Origin: CAZVGZ01 sp964627605
Lineage (GTDB): Bacteria; Latescibacterota; MWCZ01; CAZVGZ01
Reading direction: 5' to 3'
NCBI GenBank assembly: GCA_964627605.1
Contig: CAZVGZ010000001.1
Location: 1-64,000, forward strand
DNA: 64,000 nt
Positions within the stretch are counted from its first letter, which is position 1, and every line of letters begins with the position of its first letter. Made by a program: the position numbers and the translations under genes. A model generated the notes under the pieces. The model was not told where the DNA came from. It made no database searches and worked only from the letters and a program-made list of their open reading frames with translations. Below are positions 26,387 through 35,518 of this stretch, one piece after another.

Positions 26387-27361
26387 TCAATCGTCCAACT
26401 CGGCGATGCATCTCTTAAGGGCGTGGTAGCTGGGTTTGGGATCGCCGTTGGTATCAACGAGGCCCCAGTTGGCCTCCACAGGACACCCCTCATTGCCGCA
26501 GGCGCAACTCTGTGAATCTCGCCAGCAGTAGTAGAAAATGCCAGCGACGCGGTCGGCAAGAATGGCCATCGTCTGCTCTATATAGAGAGCTTGGACTTCG
26601 AAATCGTGAGACTTAACTGTCCCATCGTCATCCCATCCAAAACACCACATCCCCTCAGCATGCGGATCGGTGTTATCTGGGATCACTTTTTCTGGAGGCA
26701 TAATCTTACCAGCAGAAGAGTAGCCCCACTCCATTGCGTATACCGGCAGCGGCGTCAATTCGACCAGCCAGTCAAGCGCGGTGTGCCATGTATGAGGACC
26801 ACCCTCTTCCCAGGTTCCAAAATAGCCATCGGTCCCTATGTAGTCCCACGAAACGTCAGACTCATAGAGTTGCTCGTACATTGTCTTCGCCTGCTCTGAG
26901 AATCCGCCCATATTGGCACCGACGGTAAGGTAGTCCGATGCCAGTTTTAGGCCCAACGCCGACTCCTTGACAAAACGCACCGCGTCGTCTGGCGTCAACG
27001 GGCGTCTGAAATGGGCCACGTTCATCTCGTTGGTGCACTGCCAAACGTCAATTTTGCCCTCAAAATGCTCTCCTACAAACTGGACCGCCTCAGCTACAAG
27101 CCCAAAATAGCCTTCGGTTCCAGGAGCGCCCCGCCATGTGGGAACCGCCTCAGGATAGGGGGTGATGCCCAAAGGCTCAAATCCATGTTCAAGCATCTCA
27201 TCCACCCAGTCCGACGTGCCCTTGAACGCGTCGCTGAGTGACATGTTACGGTCGGCAAAAGGGAACGGGACATCCAGCCGGATTGAGTTCAGCCCCACGT
27301 CGCTCATCGCGTCGTAGGCGCTGCGCCCCGGATGGCAGGTTCCCAATAACAGATCGGCCAT
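26387..27361 (-). CDS. Clan GH-A glycoside hydrolase
   Basis: A 324-residue TIM barrel of glycosidase clan A (GH5/GH53-like). The proton donor is Glu112 in CTNEMNV, at the end of strand 4 as usual, and the nucleophile is Glu211 in YAMEWGYSS on strand 7. The motif LRDV-like segment SIRLDVPFPFAD and a tryptophan platform (WCFGWDDDG; YYCWRDSQS) complete the active site. A Cys-rich loop (CACGNEGC) near the C terminus may bind a metal. There is no signal peptide, so it likely acts on imported oligosaccharides. The start has AGGAG at good spacing. It heads the leftward set with the ABC importer and the heparinase-like gene. Confidence 0.82.
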   Translation of the reverse strand: MADLLLGTCHPGRSAYDAMSDVGLNSIRLDVPFPFADRNMSLSDAFKGTSDWVDEMLEHGFEPLGITPYPEAVPTWRGAPGTEGYFGLVAEAVQFVGEHFEGKIDVWQCTNEMNVAHFRRPLTPDDAVRFVKESALGLKLASDYLTVGANMGGFSEQAKTMYEQLYESDVSWDYIGTDGYFGTWEEGGPHTWHTALDWLVELTPLPVYAMEWGYSSAGKIMPPEKVIPDNTDPHAEGMWCFGWDDDGTVKSHDFEVQALYIEQTMAILADRVAGIFYYCWRDSQSCACGNEGCPVEANWGLVDTNGDPKPSYHALKRCIAELDD

Positions 27362-27573
27362 TGATTGCTCCTCACTTCAGTCCTGATTCTAAGGCTTGAT
27401 ATAGATAATAGATATGCGACTACAGGGCCAAATCCAAGTCGCACTGCCTGGATCAGGCCGGGGATTTACAGCCAGGAGGTGTAGATGGCAACCAGGTAGG
27501 ACGGCTCAATCGCCTCTAGGGGCCGCTCGCGCACAAACGCAGTGAGTCAGCTCTGCTTGCGACGAAAACTGTG

Positions 27574-29211
27574 CTACAGCAGGCTTTCGTCAATCGGCGG
27601 AAGTGTCACGCGACGAACGTCCTGAAGATTCTCCAACGATCGTAGGTCCTCCAAGACCTCGTCAGGCATCGGTCCATCAACGTTGACGATTACTAAAGCA
27701 TTGCCGCTCTCTGACTGCCGTTGCCACGACATGGCGGCGATGTTTATACCGTGTTTGGCTATCGTGCCACCTACGTTTCCGATGACGCCGGGGACGTCTT
27801 CGTTCCAAAGCAGCACCATCTGCCCCTCGGGGACCGCTTCGCAGACAAGATCGTCCACCCGCACAATCCGCATCCGCCCAGCACCGAACAGACTTGAGGA
27901 GATTGACCGTTTGTAGGTCCCGCCACCTGCTCGGGAACGACCCTCGTAGGTTACTGTCACCAGATTGAGGAAATCCTCGCCACCGCTAGTGCGTACCTCA
28001 TCCACCCGGATTCCCCTCTCCTGTGCCAAGAGCGGAGAGCTTACTAGATTGACGGTGCCTGGTGTCAACTCGACGAGCATCCCTTTTAGCACCGCAGCGG
28101 TTATCAGACCCGTGGGGTGATCGAGAGCCTCACCAAAATACTCCACGGTGATCGACACAGGTTGGGCCGAACCAGCGAGCTGCGTGTGTATGCGTCCGAG
28201 GCGCTCTGCCATCTCCAGATAGGGCTTCGTGGCTTCATATGTCTCGGCATCAACTGGAAGCATGTTGACCGCGTTCTTTATGTCGCCCAACAGCAGAGCA
28301 TCGGAGACCAGTTCAGCAATCTGGACTGCGACGATGTATTGCGCTTCTTCGGTGGATGCACCAAGGTGTGGAGTGACCACAACCTTCGGATGGGCTATCA
28401 GCGGGTCGTCTGGGTCTGGAGGTTCTTTTTCAAATACGTCCAACGCAACCCCAGCCAACTGACCATCGTTCAACGCCTCTAGGACCGCAGCCTCATCCAG
28501 TATGCCGCCACGGGCACAGTTTATCAGTCGCGCACCGGGTTTGCATTTTTTAAGCGCATCAGTATCCACTAAGTGGTGAGTTGCGTCGGTGTGGGGAAGG
28601 TGAAGCGTCACGAAATCTGAACGGGAGAGCACTTCAGCGACTGAATCGACCAGAACCGCACCAGCTTTGGCGGCGGCTTCCTCGGTTACCAGCGGATCGT
28701 AACCCACCACTTTCATGCCTAGAGCCTGCCCTCGTGCGCCAACCTCCCGGCCGATCTTGCCAAGTCCGATGACCCCCAAAATCTTACCCCGCACCTCTTG
28801 CCCAACAAACGTTTTGCGATCCCACTTGCCGGATTTCAGAGCGGCGCACGCTTGAGGGATATTTCGAGCCAATGCGAGCATCATCGACACCGTATGCTCA
28901 GCCGCGGAAATTGTATTGGCCTCAGGGGTGTTGATAACTGCGATGCCCTGGCGGGTTGCCGCAGGAACGTCAATATTGTCTACCCCTACACCGGCGCGAC
29001 CGACTACTTTCAGCTTGGCTCCAGCTTCCAAAACTGGCGCGGTCACGTCTGTTCCCGACCGAACGATCAGGCCGTCAAACTCACCGATCATCTGGCAGAT
29101 TGAGGCTTCGTCCAGCCAAGTGGATTCCGCGACCTCTATCCCTACGTCGCGGAGATGGATGGTGGCTGCCTCGTTGAGCGGATCGCTAATCAACACTTTT
29201 GGTATAGGCAT
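27574..29211 (-). CDS. serA: D-3-phosphoglycerate dehydrogenase
   Basis: First enzyme of phosphorylated serine synthesis: 3-phosphoglycerate + NAD+ to 3-phosphohydroxypyruvate. The 545-residue protein is the long type I form: substrate and NAD domains (about 1-315), an intervening domain (about 320-450) and a C-terminal ACT domain (about 465-540) that usually binds serine for feedback inhibition. Motifs seen are RAGVGVDNIDV, the Rossmann GLGKIGREVG, NCARGGILDE and the catalytic His in VVTPHLGASTEEAQ. It lies 54 bases after a class V aminotransferase that can do the next step, all within a leftward core-gene block. Confidence 0.95.
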   Translation of the reverse strand: MPIPKVLISDPLNEAATIHLRDVGIEVAESTWLDEASICQMIGEFDGLIVRSGTDVTAPVLEAGAKLKVVGRAGVGVDNIDVPAATRQGIAVINTPEANTISAAEHTVSMMLALARNIPQACAALKSGKWDRKTFVGQEVRGKILGVIGLGKIGREVGARGQALGMKVVGYDPLVTEEAAAKAGAVLVDSVAEVLSRSDFVTLHLPHTDATHHLVDTDALKKCKPGARLINCARGGILDEAAVLEALNDGQLAGVALDVFEKEPPDPDDPLIAHPKVVVTPHLGASTEEAQYIVAVQIAELVSDALLLGDIKNAVNMLPVDAETYEATKPYLEMAERLGRIHTQLAGSAQPVSITVEYFGEALDHPTGLITAAVLKGMLVELTPGTVNLVSSPLLAQERGIRVDEVRTSGGEDFLNLVTVTYEGRSRAGGGTYKRSISSSLFGAGRMRIVRVDDLVCEAVPEGQMVLLWNEDVPGVIGNVGGTIAKHGINIAAMSWQRQSESGNALVIVNVDGPMPDEVLEDLRSLENLQDVRRVTLPPIDESLL

Positions 29212-29265
29212 TTCCGGCTCTCTCTCTGTTTCGTTCCCATGCGCTGCTCATCGTCGGATAGGTCG

Positions 29266-30405
29266 TCATTTGTCTGCGCGTGCCAACACTGTGTGTGCGG
29301 CAGTCACTCCCGCACCGAAATCAAATATCCAGCCGAGTTTGGCCAGCGCGCGCTCAAGGCACGCTACCGCCCCCAAGATGTCCACGTCATCCAGGTCGCC
29401 GACATGGGCTATCCTTACTATTTTGCCCTTCAGCTCATCTTGCCCACCGGCGATTTTGACACCAAACTGCGTTTCGAGGAGGTCCGCCAACTCTGAACCG
29501 CTGACGCCTTGCGGCAACTTAATCGACGTGTGGACGTTGGATGGCTGTTGCGCCAAAAGCTCAAGATCCAGCGATTCGACACCTGCTCTGACGGCGTCGC
29601 CCCAACGCTGATGCCGCGCCCAGATCGCTTCCAATCCCTCTTCACGCATTGCTCGTAATACCACGCGCAGACCAACGATGAGAGATATCGCCGGGGTGTA
29701 TGGCGTTGTGCCTTTTCGCCATGAGTCTCTGGCGGCGGCCAGGCTCAGGTAGTAGGTTGGCAGGTCGGAGCGGTCCACCGCAGCCCAGGCTTTCTCGCTG
29801 AGCGATGCGAGCGCTAACCCCGGTGGCAGCATCAGACCCTTTTGCGAGCCTGTAACAACCACATCCAAACTCCAGTCATCCACCCTGAGCTCGTGGACGC
29901 CTACGCCTGTGATCGCGTCCACTGCGATGAGCGCACCTCTGGATTTGACTAGCGACGCGATCGTTTCAACGTCGGTCCAAGCTCCTGTCGATGTCTCGCT
30001 TTGGGTTACAAAAACGATGTCAACGTCTGGGTTATCATCCAGCGCACCTGCAATCTGTTCAGGCTGGACGCTCTCTCCCCACGCCACATCTATCGGAGTG
30101 AACCGTACTCCGAATGTCTTACACAGCTCACCCCACCTCTCGCCAAACTTGCCGCCCCTAACAACTAGCGCATGGGAGTCGGATCGGCATACTGAGCCGA
30201 CAACCGCCTCCATTGAACCGGTGCCTGACGCGGTAAGCATCAGCACATCCTGCCCAGTGCCGAACAACCATTTGAGATCATCGTGCGCCTGGGACAGTAT
30301 TTCGGAGAAATCGTCTGTGCGGTGATGGATGAGCGGCTCGGCCATCGCCAACCGCACTGAGTCAGGGACCATTGTTGGCCCTGGCGTGAATAACCGGCTT
30401 TTCAC
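29266..30405 (-). CDS. Class V aminotransferase, probable phosphoserine aminotransferase role
   Basis: A 379-residue PLP enzyme of the alanine/serine-glyoxylate aminotransferase group. The PLP lysine is Lys189 in VVTGSQKGLMLPPG, with Asp163 (IAVDAITG) contacting the pyridine nitrogen. The N terminus MKSRLFTPGPTMVPDSV is typical. Members of this group often replace SerC and make phosphoserine when located beside serA, as in methanogens and various bacteria. That pairing here supports a serine biosynthesis role; glyoxylate transamination is the alternative. Its start overlaps the engB stop by four bases, so the genes are translationally coupled. Confidence 0.85.
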   Translation of the reverse strand: MKSRLFTPGPTMVPDSVRLAMAEPLIHHRTDDFSEILSQAHDDLKWLFGTGQDVLMLTASGTGSMEAVVGSVCRSDSHALVVRGGKFGERWGELCKTFGVRFTPIDVAWGESVQPEQIAGALDDNPDVDIVFVTQSETSTGAWTDVETIASLVKSRGALIAVDAITGVGVHELRVDDWSLDVVVTGSQKGLMLPPGLALASLSEKAWAAVDRSDLPTYYLSLAAARDSWRKGTTPYTPAISLIVGLRVVLRAMREEGLEAIWARHQRWGDAVRAGVESLDLELLAQQPSNVHTSIKLPQGVSGSELADLLETQFGVKIAGGQDELKGKIVRIAHVGDLDDVDILGAVACLERALAKLGWIFDFGAGVTAAHTVLARADK

Positions 30406-31040
30406 TTGATTTTGCCTCGTTTAAATGGTGGAGGTTGGGCGACCTCGACCTCATGATCGCCTGTCAGACGGTGCATCCACTCCCACACATGAGAGAGGCC
30501 CCGCCCCGATTTTGAAGACGTCGTCAAGATATCATCGTAGCCGAAACTGTCTACCGCCTTCTCGGTCTGACGTCGCTTGGATGCCAGCTGATTGTTTGAG
30601 AGCTTGTCGCATTTAGTCATCACGATGACGAAGGGTAGGTCAGCTGATGTGAGCCATTCGAACATCACCAGGTCGAGTTCGGTGGGACCGTTCCTGGCGT
30701 CCACCAGCGCGACAAGGCCAGCTAACTGATCGCGTTCTGCTAAATATGGCTCAATCAGCCCCTGCCAATCGGCGCGTAGAGCCTCAGGTGCTCGGGCATA
30801 CCCATACCCAGGAAGATCGACCAGGTGAAAAAGGTTATCGACCGCAAAAAACACTATCTGGCGCGTTTTGCCCGGTGTTCGACTCGTTCTAGCGAGTCCA
30901 GGCTGGCGCAGCAGTGAGTTGATGAGCGATGATTTGCCGACGTTGGATCTACCGGTAAAAGCTATCTCCGGCTGCGGCCCAATGGGCAGTTGGCGAAGGT
31001 CGCCAACGGTTGCGGCGTGTTTGGCGCGAGTGGGTGGCAT
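30402..31040 (-). CDS. engB: Ribosome-biogenesis GTPase EngB/YsxC
   Basis: A 212-residue TRAFAC-class GTPase needed for large ribosomal subunit assembly. G1 is GRSNVGKSSLIN, G3 is DLPGYGYA, and G4 is TKCDK; the family-specific TPGKTRQI segment (G2, switch I) is intact. Length is standard for EngB. It lies 50 bases after clpX and overlaps the next aminotransferase gene by four bases. Its position behind clpX recalls the widespread tig-clpP-clpX-lon-engB cluster, here without lon. Confidence 0.94.
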   Translation of the reverse strand: MPPTRAKHAATVGDLRQLPIGPQPEIAFTGRSNVGKSSLINSLLRQPGLARTSRTPGKTRQIVFFAVDNLFHLVDLPGYGYARAPEALRADWQGLIEPYLAERDQLAGLVALVDARNGPTELDLVMFEWLTSADLPFVIVMTKCDKLSNNQLASKRRQTEKAVDSFGYDDILTTSSKSGRGLSHVWEWMHRLTGDHEVEVAQPPPFKRGKIK

Positions 31041-31089
31041 TGGTGGGATGCATCGCCGAACTAAATCTGTCGGCAGAAAAATCTGGCCG

Positions 31090-32343
31090 CTAGGCCTGTT
31101 TCCGCTCCACTTCTTCTTCTTCTTCGAGAGCGTTTTCCACAGGAACCATTGCGTTTTGGGTCGGATCGAACGCCATCAGTACGCGGCTGGTTTCAGGCTT
31201 GGACGGCAACTCAAACATCACATCCATCATCGCCGACTCCATCACCGCGCGCAAGCCCCTGGCACCGGTCTCTTTCTCTTTGGCAGTTGTGACAACCCAG
31301 TCTATCGCTGCCTCATCGAATGAAAGCTCAACATCGTCCATGTCGAACAGTTTCTGGTATTGTCGTACAAGCGCGTTTTTTGGCTTTACCAGAATCGTTC
31401 TAAGCGCGTCCTCGTCGAGCGGCTCAAGAACTGACGCGACGGGCAACCTTCCCACCAGTTCGGGAATGAGGCCGTGGCGAGTCAGGTCCTCAGGCTCTAC
31501 GAGCTCCAAGACACCTTTGTCAGTCGTTGAATCCGTGGGTTTGGCGCTGAAACCCATCTCGCGGCTGCCTACTCTTTTCTGGATAATCGACTCCAATCCA
31601 TCAAAGGAGCCGCCGCAAATAAAGAGGATATTCTTGGTATTGATCTGGACCAGAGGCTGATCTGGGTGTTTGCGACCGCCCTTAGGAGGGATGCTGGCCA
31701 CAGTGCCTTCGAGCATTTTTAACAACGCCTGCTGCACACCCTCGCCTGACACGTCCCGAGTAATTGAAGCATTGGCACTTTTTCTGGAAATCTTGTCTAT
31801 CTCGTCCAGATAGACGATGCCAATCTCCGCCTTCGGAACGTCGTATTCGGCTGCCTGGAGAAGCCGCACCAATATGTTTTCCACGTCCTCACCAACGTAG
31901 CCTGCCTCGGTTAGGATTGTGGCATCAGCGATGCAGAACGGCACCTGCAAAGCCCGCGCTAAAGTCTGGGCCAATAGAGTCTTGCCAACGCCGGTGGGGC
32001 CCAACAGCAGTATGTTACTCTTTTCAATCTCCACATCGTCGTGGTCAGCAGCGCTGCTGCGGACCCGTTTGTAGTGATTATAGACCGCTACCGAAAGGGT
32101 GCGTTTGGCAGCATCCTGCCCGATGACGTATTCGTCGAGCAACGATTTGAGCTCCTTGGGCACCGGCAGTCGGTCTTCAGCGAAAATTGGCTGCTGCTCG
32201 CTATTTTCCGTTAAGATGTCGCTGCACATCCTGACGCACTCATCGCAAATCTGAACGCCAGGCCCTGTTACCAGACTGGCGCTTCCATCTGATTTGCCGC
32301 AGAACGAGCAACGTTTGTCGTCAGGCACGTCACGCCCTTTCAT
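31090..32343 (-). CDS. clpX: ClpX, ATP-binding unfoldase of ClpXP protease
   Basis: A 417-residue AAA+ unfoldase that recognises substrates, unfolds them and feeds ClpP. The N-terminal zinc domain has Cys12, Cys15, Cys33 and Cys36. Walker A is GPTGVGKT, Walker B is VYLDEID; sensor and pore segments (GYVGEDVENIL, GSREMGFSA) are present. The IGF-type loop for ClpP docking should lie near residues 262-272 (IIQKRVGSREMG region). It ends in an acidic EEEEEVERKQA tail. It is 24 bases downstream of clpP, forming the standard operon. Confidence 0.96.
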   Translation of the reverse strand: MKGRDVPDDKRCSFCGKSDGSASLVTGPGVQICDECVRMCSDILTENSEQQPIFAEDRLPVPKELKSLLDEYVIGQDAAKRTLSVAVYNHYKRVRSSAADHDDVEIEKSNILLLGPTGVGKTLLAQTLARALQVPFCIADATILTEAGYVGEDVENILVRLLQAAEYDVPKAEIGIVYLDEIDKISRKSANASITRDVSGEGVQQALLKMLEGTVASIPPKGGRKHPDQPLVQINTKNILFICGGSFDGLESIIQKRVGSREMGFSAKPTDSTTDKGVLELVEPEDLTRHGLIPELVGRLPVASVLEPLDEDALRTILVKPKNALVRQYQKLFDMDDVELSFDEAAIDWVVTTAKEKETGARGLRAVMESAMMDVMFELPSKPETSRVLMAFDPTQNAMVPVENALEEEEEVERKQA

Positions 32344-32367
32344 AGCCGTGCGACCTAGGTTTGAAAA

Positions 32368-32973
32368 CTACTCCTTGGCATCTTCATCATCTGCGCTTAA
32401 CGGCTCCCTGATCGCGTCAATCAGGCCGTACTCAGCCCCCTCTTCGGCGGTCATAATGAAATCGCGATCGGTGTCGTTCTCTATATCCTCCAACGGTTTG
32501 CCGGTGTGGAGGGCCAAAATCCCGTTTAGCTTGGCGCGGGTCTTGAGTATGTCCTCTGCGTGAATCTGAATGTCCGATGCCTGACCCTGAAAGCCGCCCC
32601 ACGGCTGATGGATCAGCAGTTTGGCGTTCGGCAGAGCATGCCTTTTGCCAGCTGCACCGCCTGCCAGCAGGACCGCACCCATAGAAGCTGCAAGCCCGAC
32701 ACACTGCGTCATCACGTCAGGGGCGATGTGCTGCATAGTGTCATAGATCGCCATTCCAGCGGTGACCGAACCGCCAGGACTGTTTATGTAGAGCTCGATA
32801 TCCGAGCGGGCATCCTCCGCCGAGAGATAGAGCAACTGTGCCACCACAAGGTTGGCGACGCTGTCATCAATCGGAGTGCCTATAAAAATAATTCGTTTTT
32901 TAAGGAGTAACGACCAGATGTCGTATGCACGTTCACCGTGGCCTTCGTGCTCGATAACCATTGGGACCAGCAT
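32368..32973 (-). CDS. clpP: ClpP, proteolytic subunit of Clp protease
   Basis: A 201-residue serine peptidase forming the tetradecameric Clp chamber. The active-site Ser97 is in GLAASMG and His122 in LLIHQPWGG; the Asp is expected about 50 residues later. INSPGGSVTAGMAIYDTM and RIIFIGTPIDDS are characteristic. The residue before catalytic SMG is normal. ATG at 32973 has AAGGAT at eight bases. It follows the tig gene by 113 bases and precedes clpX by 24. Confidence 0.96.
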   Translation of the reverse strand: MLVPMVIEHEGHGERAYDIWSLLLKKRIIFIGTPIDDSVANLVVAQLLYLSAEDARSDIELYINSPGGSVTAGMAIYDTMQHIAPDVMTQCVGLAASMGAVLLAGGAAGKRHALPNAKLLIHQPWGGFQGQASDIQIHAEDILKTRAKLNGILALHTGKPLEDIENDTDRDFIMTAEEGAEYGLIDAIREPLSADDEDAKE

Positions 32974-33086
32974 TAGCAGAATCCTTATCGGTTTATTGTG
33001 GGGTCATGAAGTCAATATAACTGTGGAACAATCTTGTCGCGGCAACAGGTGAGCACACCCAACGATGGAGCTACAACCCATAGTCC

Positions 33087-34406
33087 CTACTCCTCAGGCC
33101 GATCCACAGTAACCTCTTCGATCTCAGAGGTTTCCTCGATGTGGGCGTAAACTTTGTCATCGGCTAGACGGCGGTTGATCTCGTCCAGACGACCTGTCTG
33201 TTCCATGGAAACCCTCAACCTATGCGGATCGGCATTGAACGACGCTGCCATCCCTGCCAGGTTTTCGTCAATCTCCTGATCGGTAACCTCAATGCCTTCC
33301 TGCTGAGCGATTTTTTCAAGAATCCACATCGTGCGAATCTGCCCGATGGCGTACGGACGACCTTGATCGCGAATCTCGGTTTCGTTCACCGCGTGATCGT
33401 GGCCCTGGTGATCGTGATCTTGATGCTTTTGTTTCTGCTCTTCGATCATCGCGTCTAGGTAGCGATCTACGACCGAATCAGGCACGTCAAATGGGTTCGC
33501 AGCCAGAAGTTGCTGCCTGATGGTGTCTCGCATCCTACCTGTGCCCTGGCGCTCTGCCTCGTTCTCCAGGTTGCTTCTGATCTGGTCTTTTAGCGCGTCC
33601 AGCGAATCGAACTCGCCAAGCGATTTGGCCAGCTCATCATCAAGCTCAGGTAGACGGCGCTCCTGCACCTCTTTGACGGTCAGTTTCGCGAACTCAGTTG
33701 AGCCAGCGCGAGTGGTGTCGTGAAAATCCTCGCGATAGTCGAACTTGATCTGGCGTATATCGCCGGCGACCGCTCCCTGAAGCTGCTCGTCAGCCTCCTG
33801 GCTGAAAGCCCCTTCGCCCCCCAACTCCCAAGACTGATCTTCAGTGTTCTTGCCCACCAGAGGAACACCGGACGGGTCGGTCACCTGAATGTCGGCGACA
33901 ATCACGTCGCCCATCCCAGCTTCTCGTTCCACCGGCTCGACTTCGGCGCGGCGTTGTTGAAAGTCCGTCAACACGCGGTCGACGTCTTCGTCGGCTACGC
34001 GAGGCAACTCCTTGACCAGCGAGAGATCGTCATAACCTGCGATCTCAATTTCCGGCTTTACGTCGACGTTGGCGCGGATGGTCATTGGACCGTCAGCCGC
34101 TTTGATTTGTTCCAGAGTGGGCAGCTCTTCAAATTCAGGTTGGTTGACCGGCGTGAAGCCTTCGTCCCTGATAGCGGTCTCCCACGAATCGGAGACCAGC
34201 GACTCCAACACCTCTACCGCCACTTCATCAGCAAACCTGCTGCGGATAAGGCCCGCAGGCACATGCCCACGCCTGAATCCAGGAAGGTTTATCTCTTTGC
34301 GCAGTTTCTTGACGGCACTGTCGTACTGCGCTGAGACGGCATCAGGTTCAATTTCAATGGACACCGTGCGTGTGCAGTCGCTCGGTGCGCTTACCTCCAC
34401 GTTCAT
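33087..34406 (-). CDS. tig: Trigger factor chaperone
   Basis: Ribosome-bound chaperone and peptidyl-prolyl isomerase for nascent chains. The 439-residue protein has the N-terminal ribosome-binding domain with signature FRRGHVPAGLIRSRF (family GFRxGKxP), a central FKBP-like domain (about 150-250), and a helical C-terminal domain. A His-rich stretch (KHQDHDHQGHDH) in the C domain is unusual and could bind metal. The frame is open to 34487, but the upstream part overlaps the tRNA-Leu region and lacks homology; the ATG at 34406 has AAGGAAG at good spacing. Confidence 0.94.
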   Translation of the reverse strand: MNVEVSAPSDCTRTVSIEIEPDAVSAQYDSAVKKLRKEINLPGFRRGHVPAGLIRSRFADEVAVEVLESLVSDSWETAIRDEGFTPVNQPEFEELPTLEQIKAADGPMTIRANVDVKPEIEIAGYDDLSLVKELPRVADEDVDRVLTDFQQRRAEVEPVEREAGMGDVIVADIQVTDPSGVPLVGKNTEDQSWELGGEGAFSQEADEQLQGAVAGDIRQIKFDYREDFHDTTRAGSTEFAKLTVKEVQERRLPELDDELAKSLGEFDSLDALKDQIRSNLENEAERQGTGRMRDTIRQQLLAANPFDVPDSVVDRYLDAMIEEQKQKHQDHDHQGHDHAVNETEIRDQGRPYAIGQIRTMWILEKIAQQEGIEVTDQEIDENLAGMAASFNADPHRLRVSMEQTGRLDEINRRLADDKVYAHIEETSEIEEVTVDRPEE

Positions 34407-34446
34407 CGATCTTCCTTGGATTACTGTCGAGCAGGTGAAAAAAGAG

Positions 34447-34530
34447 TGCGAAGGGCGGGATTTGAACCCGCACGTCCGTGAAGACACCAGATCCTAAATC
34501 TGGCGCGTCTGCCAGTTCCGCCACCCTCGC
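34447..34530 (-). tRNA. tRNA-Leu (anticodon UAG)
   Basis: An 84-base class II tRNA. The acceptor stem GCGAGGG pairs with CCTTCGC with one G-U, followed by discriminator A. The anticodon loop TTTAGGA sits on a CCAGA/TCTGG stem, giving anticodon UAG, which reads CUA and other CUN leucine codons. The variable arm (TGTCTTCACGGACGT) is long as in Leu tRNAs, and the T arm contains GTTCAAATC. The terminal CCA is not encoded. It is transcribed into tig, 40 bases downstream. Confidence 0.95.
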
Positions 34531-34567
34531 GCATCTACCATAATGTTGGGAAAGTAGGAACCGTTTT

Positions 34568-34597
34568 AATGTACCTAGCGGCGACGGGTTGAGTCAA
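34568..34597 (-). promoter_or_regulatory. Sigma70-type promoter for tRNA-Leu
   Basis: Read leftward: TTGACT at 34597-34592, an 18-base spacer, and TACATT at 34573-34568. The likely start of transcription is about 30 bases before the mature tRNA. It may also supply the tig-clpPX block downstream. Confidence 0.55.
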
Positions 34598-34639
34598 CTG
34601 ACACGGTTAGCGGCTTTGGTTTGAGTCAGCACGACGACG

Positions 34640-35512
34640 CTAGGATGTTTCGCGGTCGATAAGCCGCTCAAGCGCCTTGCCGATCCTGCGTACCACGGGC
34701 CCTAGGGCACCATCGCCAACAGGGCGACTGTCTAGTCGTGTGATGGGCAGCAGTTCCCAACCGGTATTGGTCACCCACATCTCTTCGATTTTGCCCAAAC
34801 GGCTAGCTGAAACCGCCTCCTCCAAAGCTGAAATTCCTAACTCCCGACAGACATCTAACACCGCCTGACGGGTGATACCACCGAGCACCGGCAGTTCTGT
34901 TGGTGCGGTCAACACTTCGCCATCAATGACCACGAAGACATTGCTCATCGCGCCCTCAGCCAACAACCCGCTCTCGGTGGTGAAAAGCGCTTCGACTGCG
35001 CCGGATTCCTTTGCCAGATTGACAGCCAAGATGTTGTCCAGAAAATTTCCTGTTTTGGCTCTGAAACGCTCGGTACCGCTCATCCGCCAGCCGTCCAGAA
35101 CGACCGCTCCAGCGCCAAAACTCTTCCACTGTGGGTCGTTTGCAGGAATCGCCCTTGGGATGATGGCGGCAACAGGGTCTCTACCGGGGACCAGAGCGAA
35201 AGGGCTTCCCACCGCAGTACCTCTGGAGATGGTGAGTCGCAAAATCGCGTCTGGCAACCTGTTGGCCGCAAGGACCGATTCGCTTGCTTCGAGAAGAATC
35301 TCATCGCTCCATTCCACGGCAAACCCCAAAAATGACGCTCCTTCATGCATCCGCTTCAAATGCTCGTCGAATCGAAACAGGTTCCCACCGTAAGAGCGCA
35401 TGGTTTCGAACAGCGTCTCACCGTAGAGAAACCCCCTGTCCATAAGCGGGATCATAGCAGCGTCCGCAGGAACCATCTCTCCATTGAGCCAGACTAGCGT
35501 TGAAGATGGCAC
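34640..35512 (-). CDS. Class IV aminotransferase (branched-chain aminotransferase or ADC lyase-like)
   Basis: A 290-residue fold-type IV PLP enzyme. The PLP lysine lies in RFRAKTGNFLDNILA, and LLAEGAMSNVFVV and VLGGITRQAVLDVC supply the conserved Glu and phosphate-binding residues. The N terminus has DRGFLYGETLFETMR. This family covers IlvE (branched-chain aminotransferase), D-alanine aminotransferase and PabC (aminodeoxychorismate lyase). The GDGLFETM-like motif and 290-residue length fit IlvE or PabC equally. It starts at ATG 35512 and sits six bases after the dehalogenase-like gene on the same strand, so they are probably cotranscribed. Confidence 0.85.
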   Translation of the reverse strand: MPSSTLVWLNGEMVPADAAMIPLMDRGFLYGETLFETMRSYGGNLFRFDEHLKRMHEGASFLGFAVEWSDEILLEASESVLAANRLPDAILRLTISRGTAVGSPFALVPGRDPVAAIIPRAIPANDPQWKSFGAGAVVLDGWRMSGTERFRAKTGNFLDNILAVNLAKESGAVEALFTTESGLLAEGAMSNVFVVIDGEVLTAPTELPVLGGITRQAVLDVCRELGISALEEAVSASRLGKIEEMWVTNTGWELLPITRLDSRPVGDGALGPVVRRIGKALERLIDRETS

Positions 35513-35518
35513 CGAGCG

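Noticed and set aside
27475..27507. Very short ORF with a strong ribosome site, reading M-A-T-R then stop
   Set aside because: Too short to support as a leader peptide; no attenuator structure or amino-acid bias was found, and it faces the opposite direction to serA.
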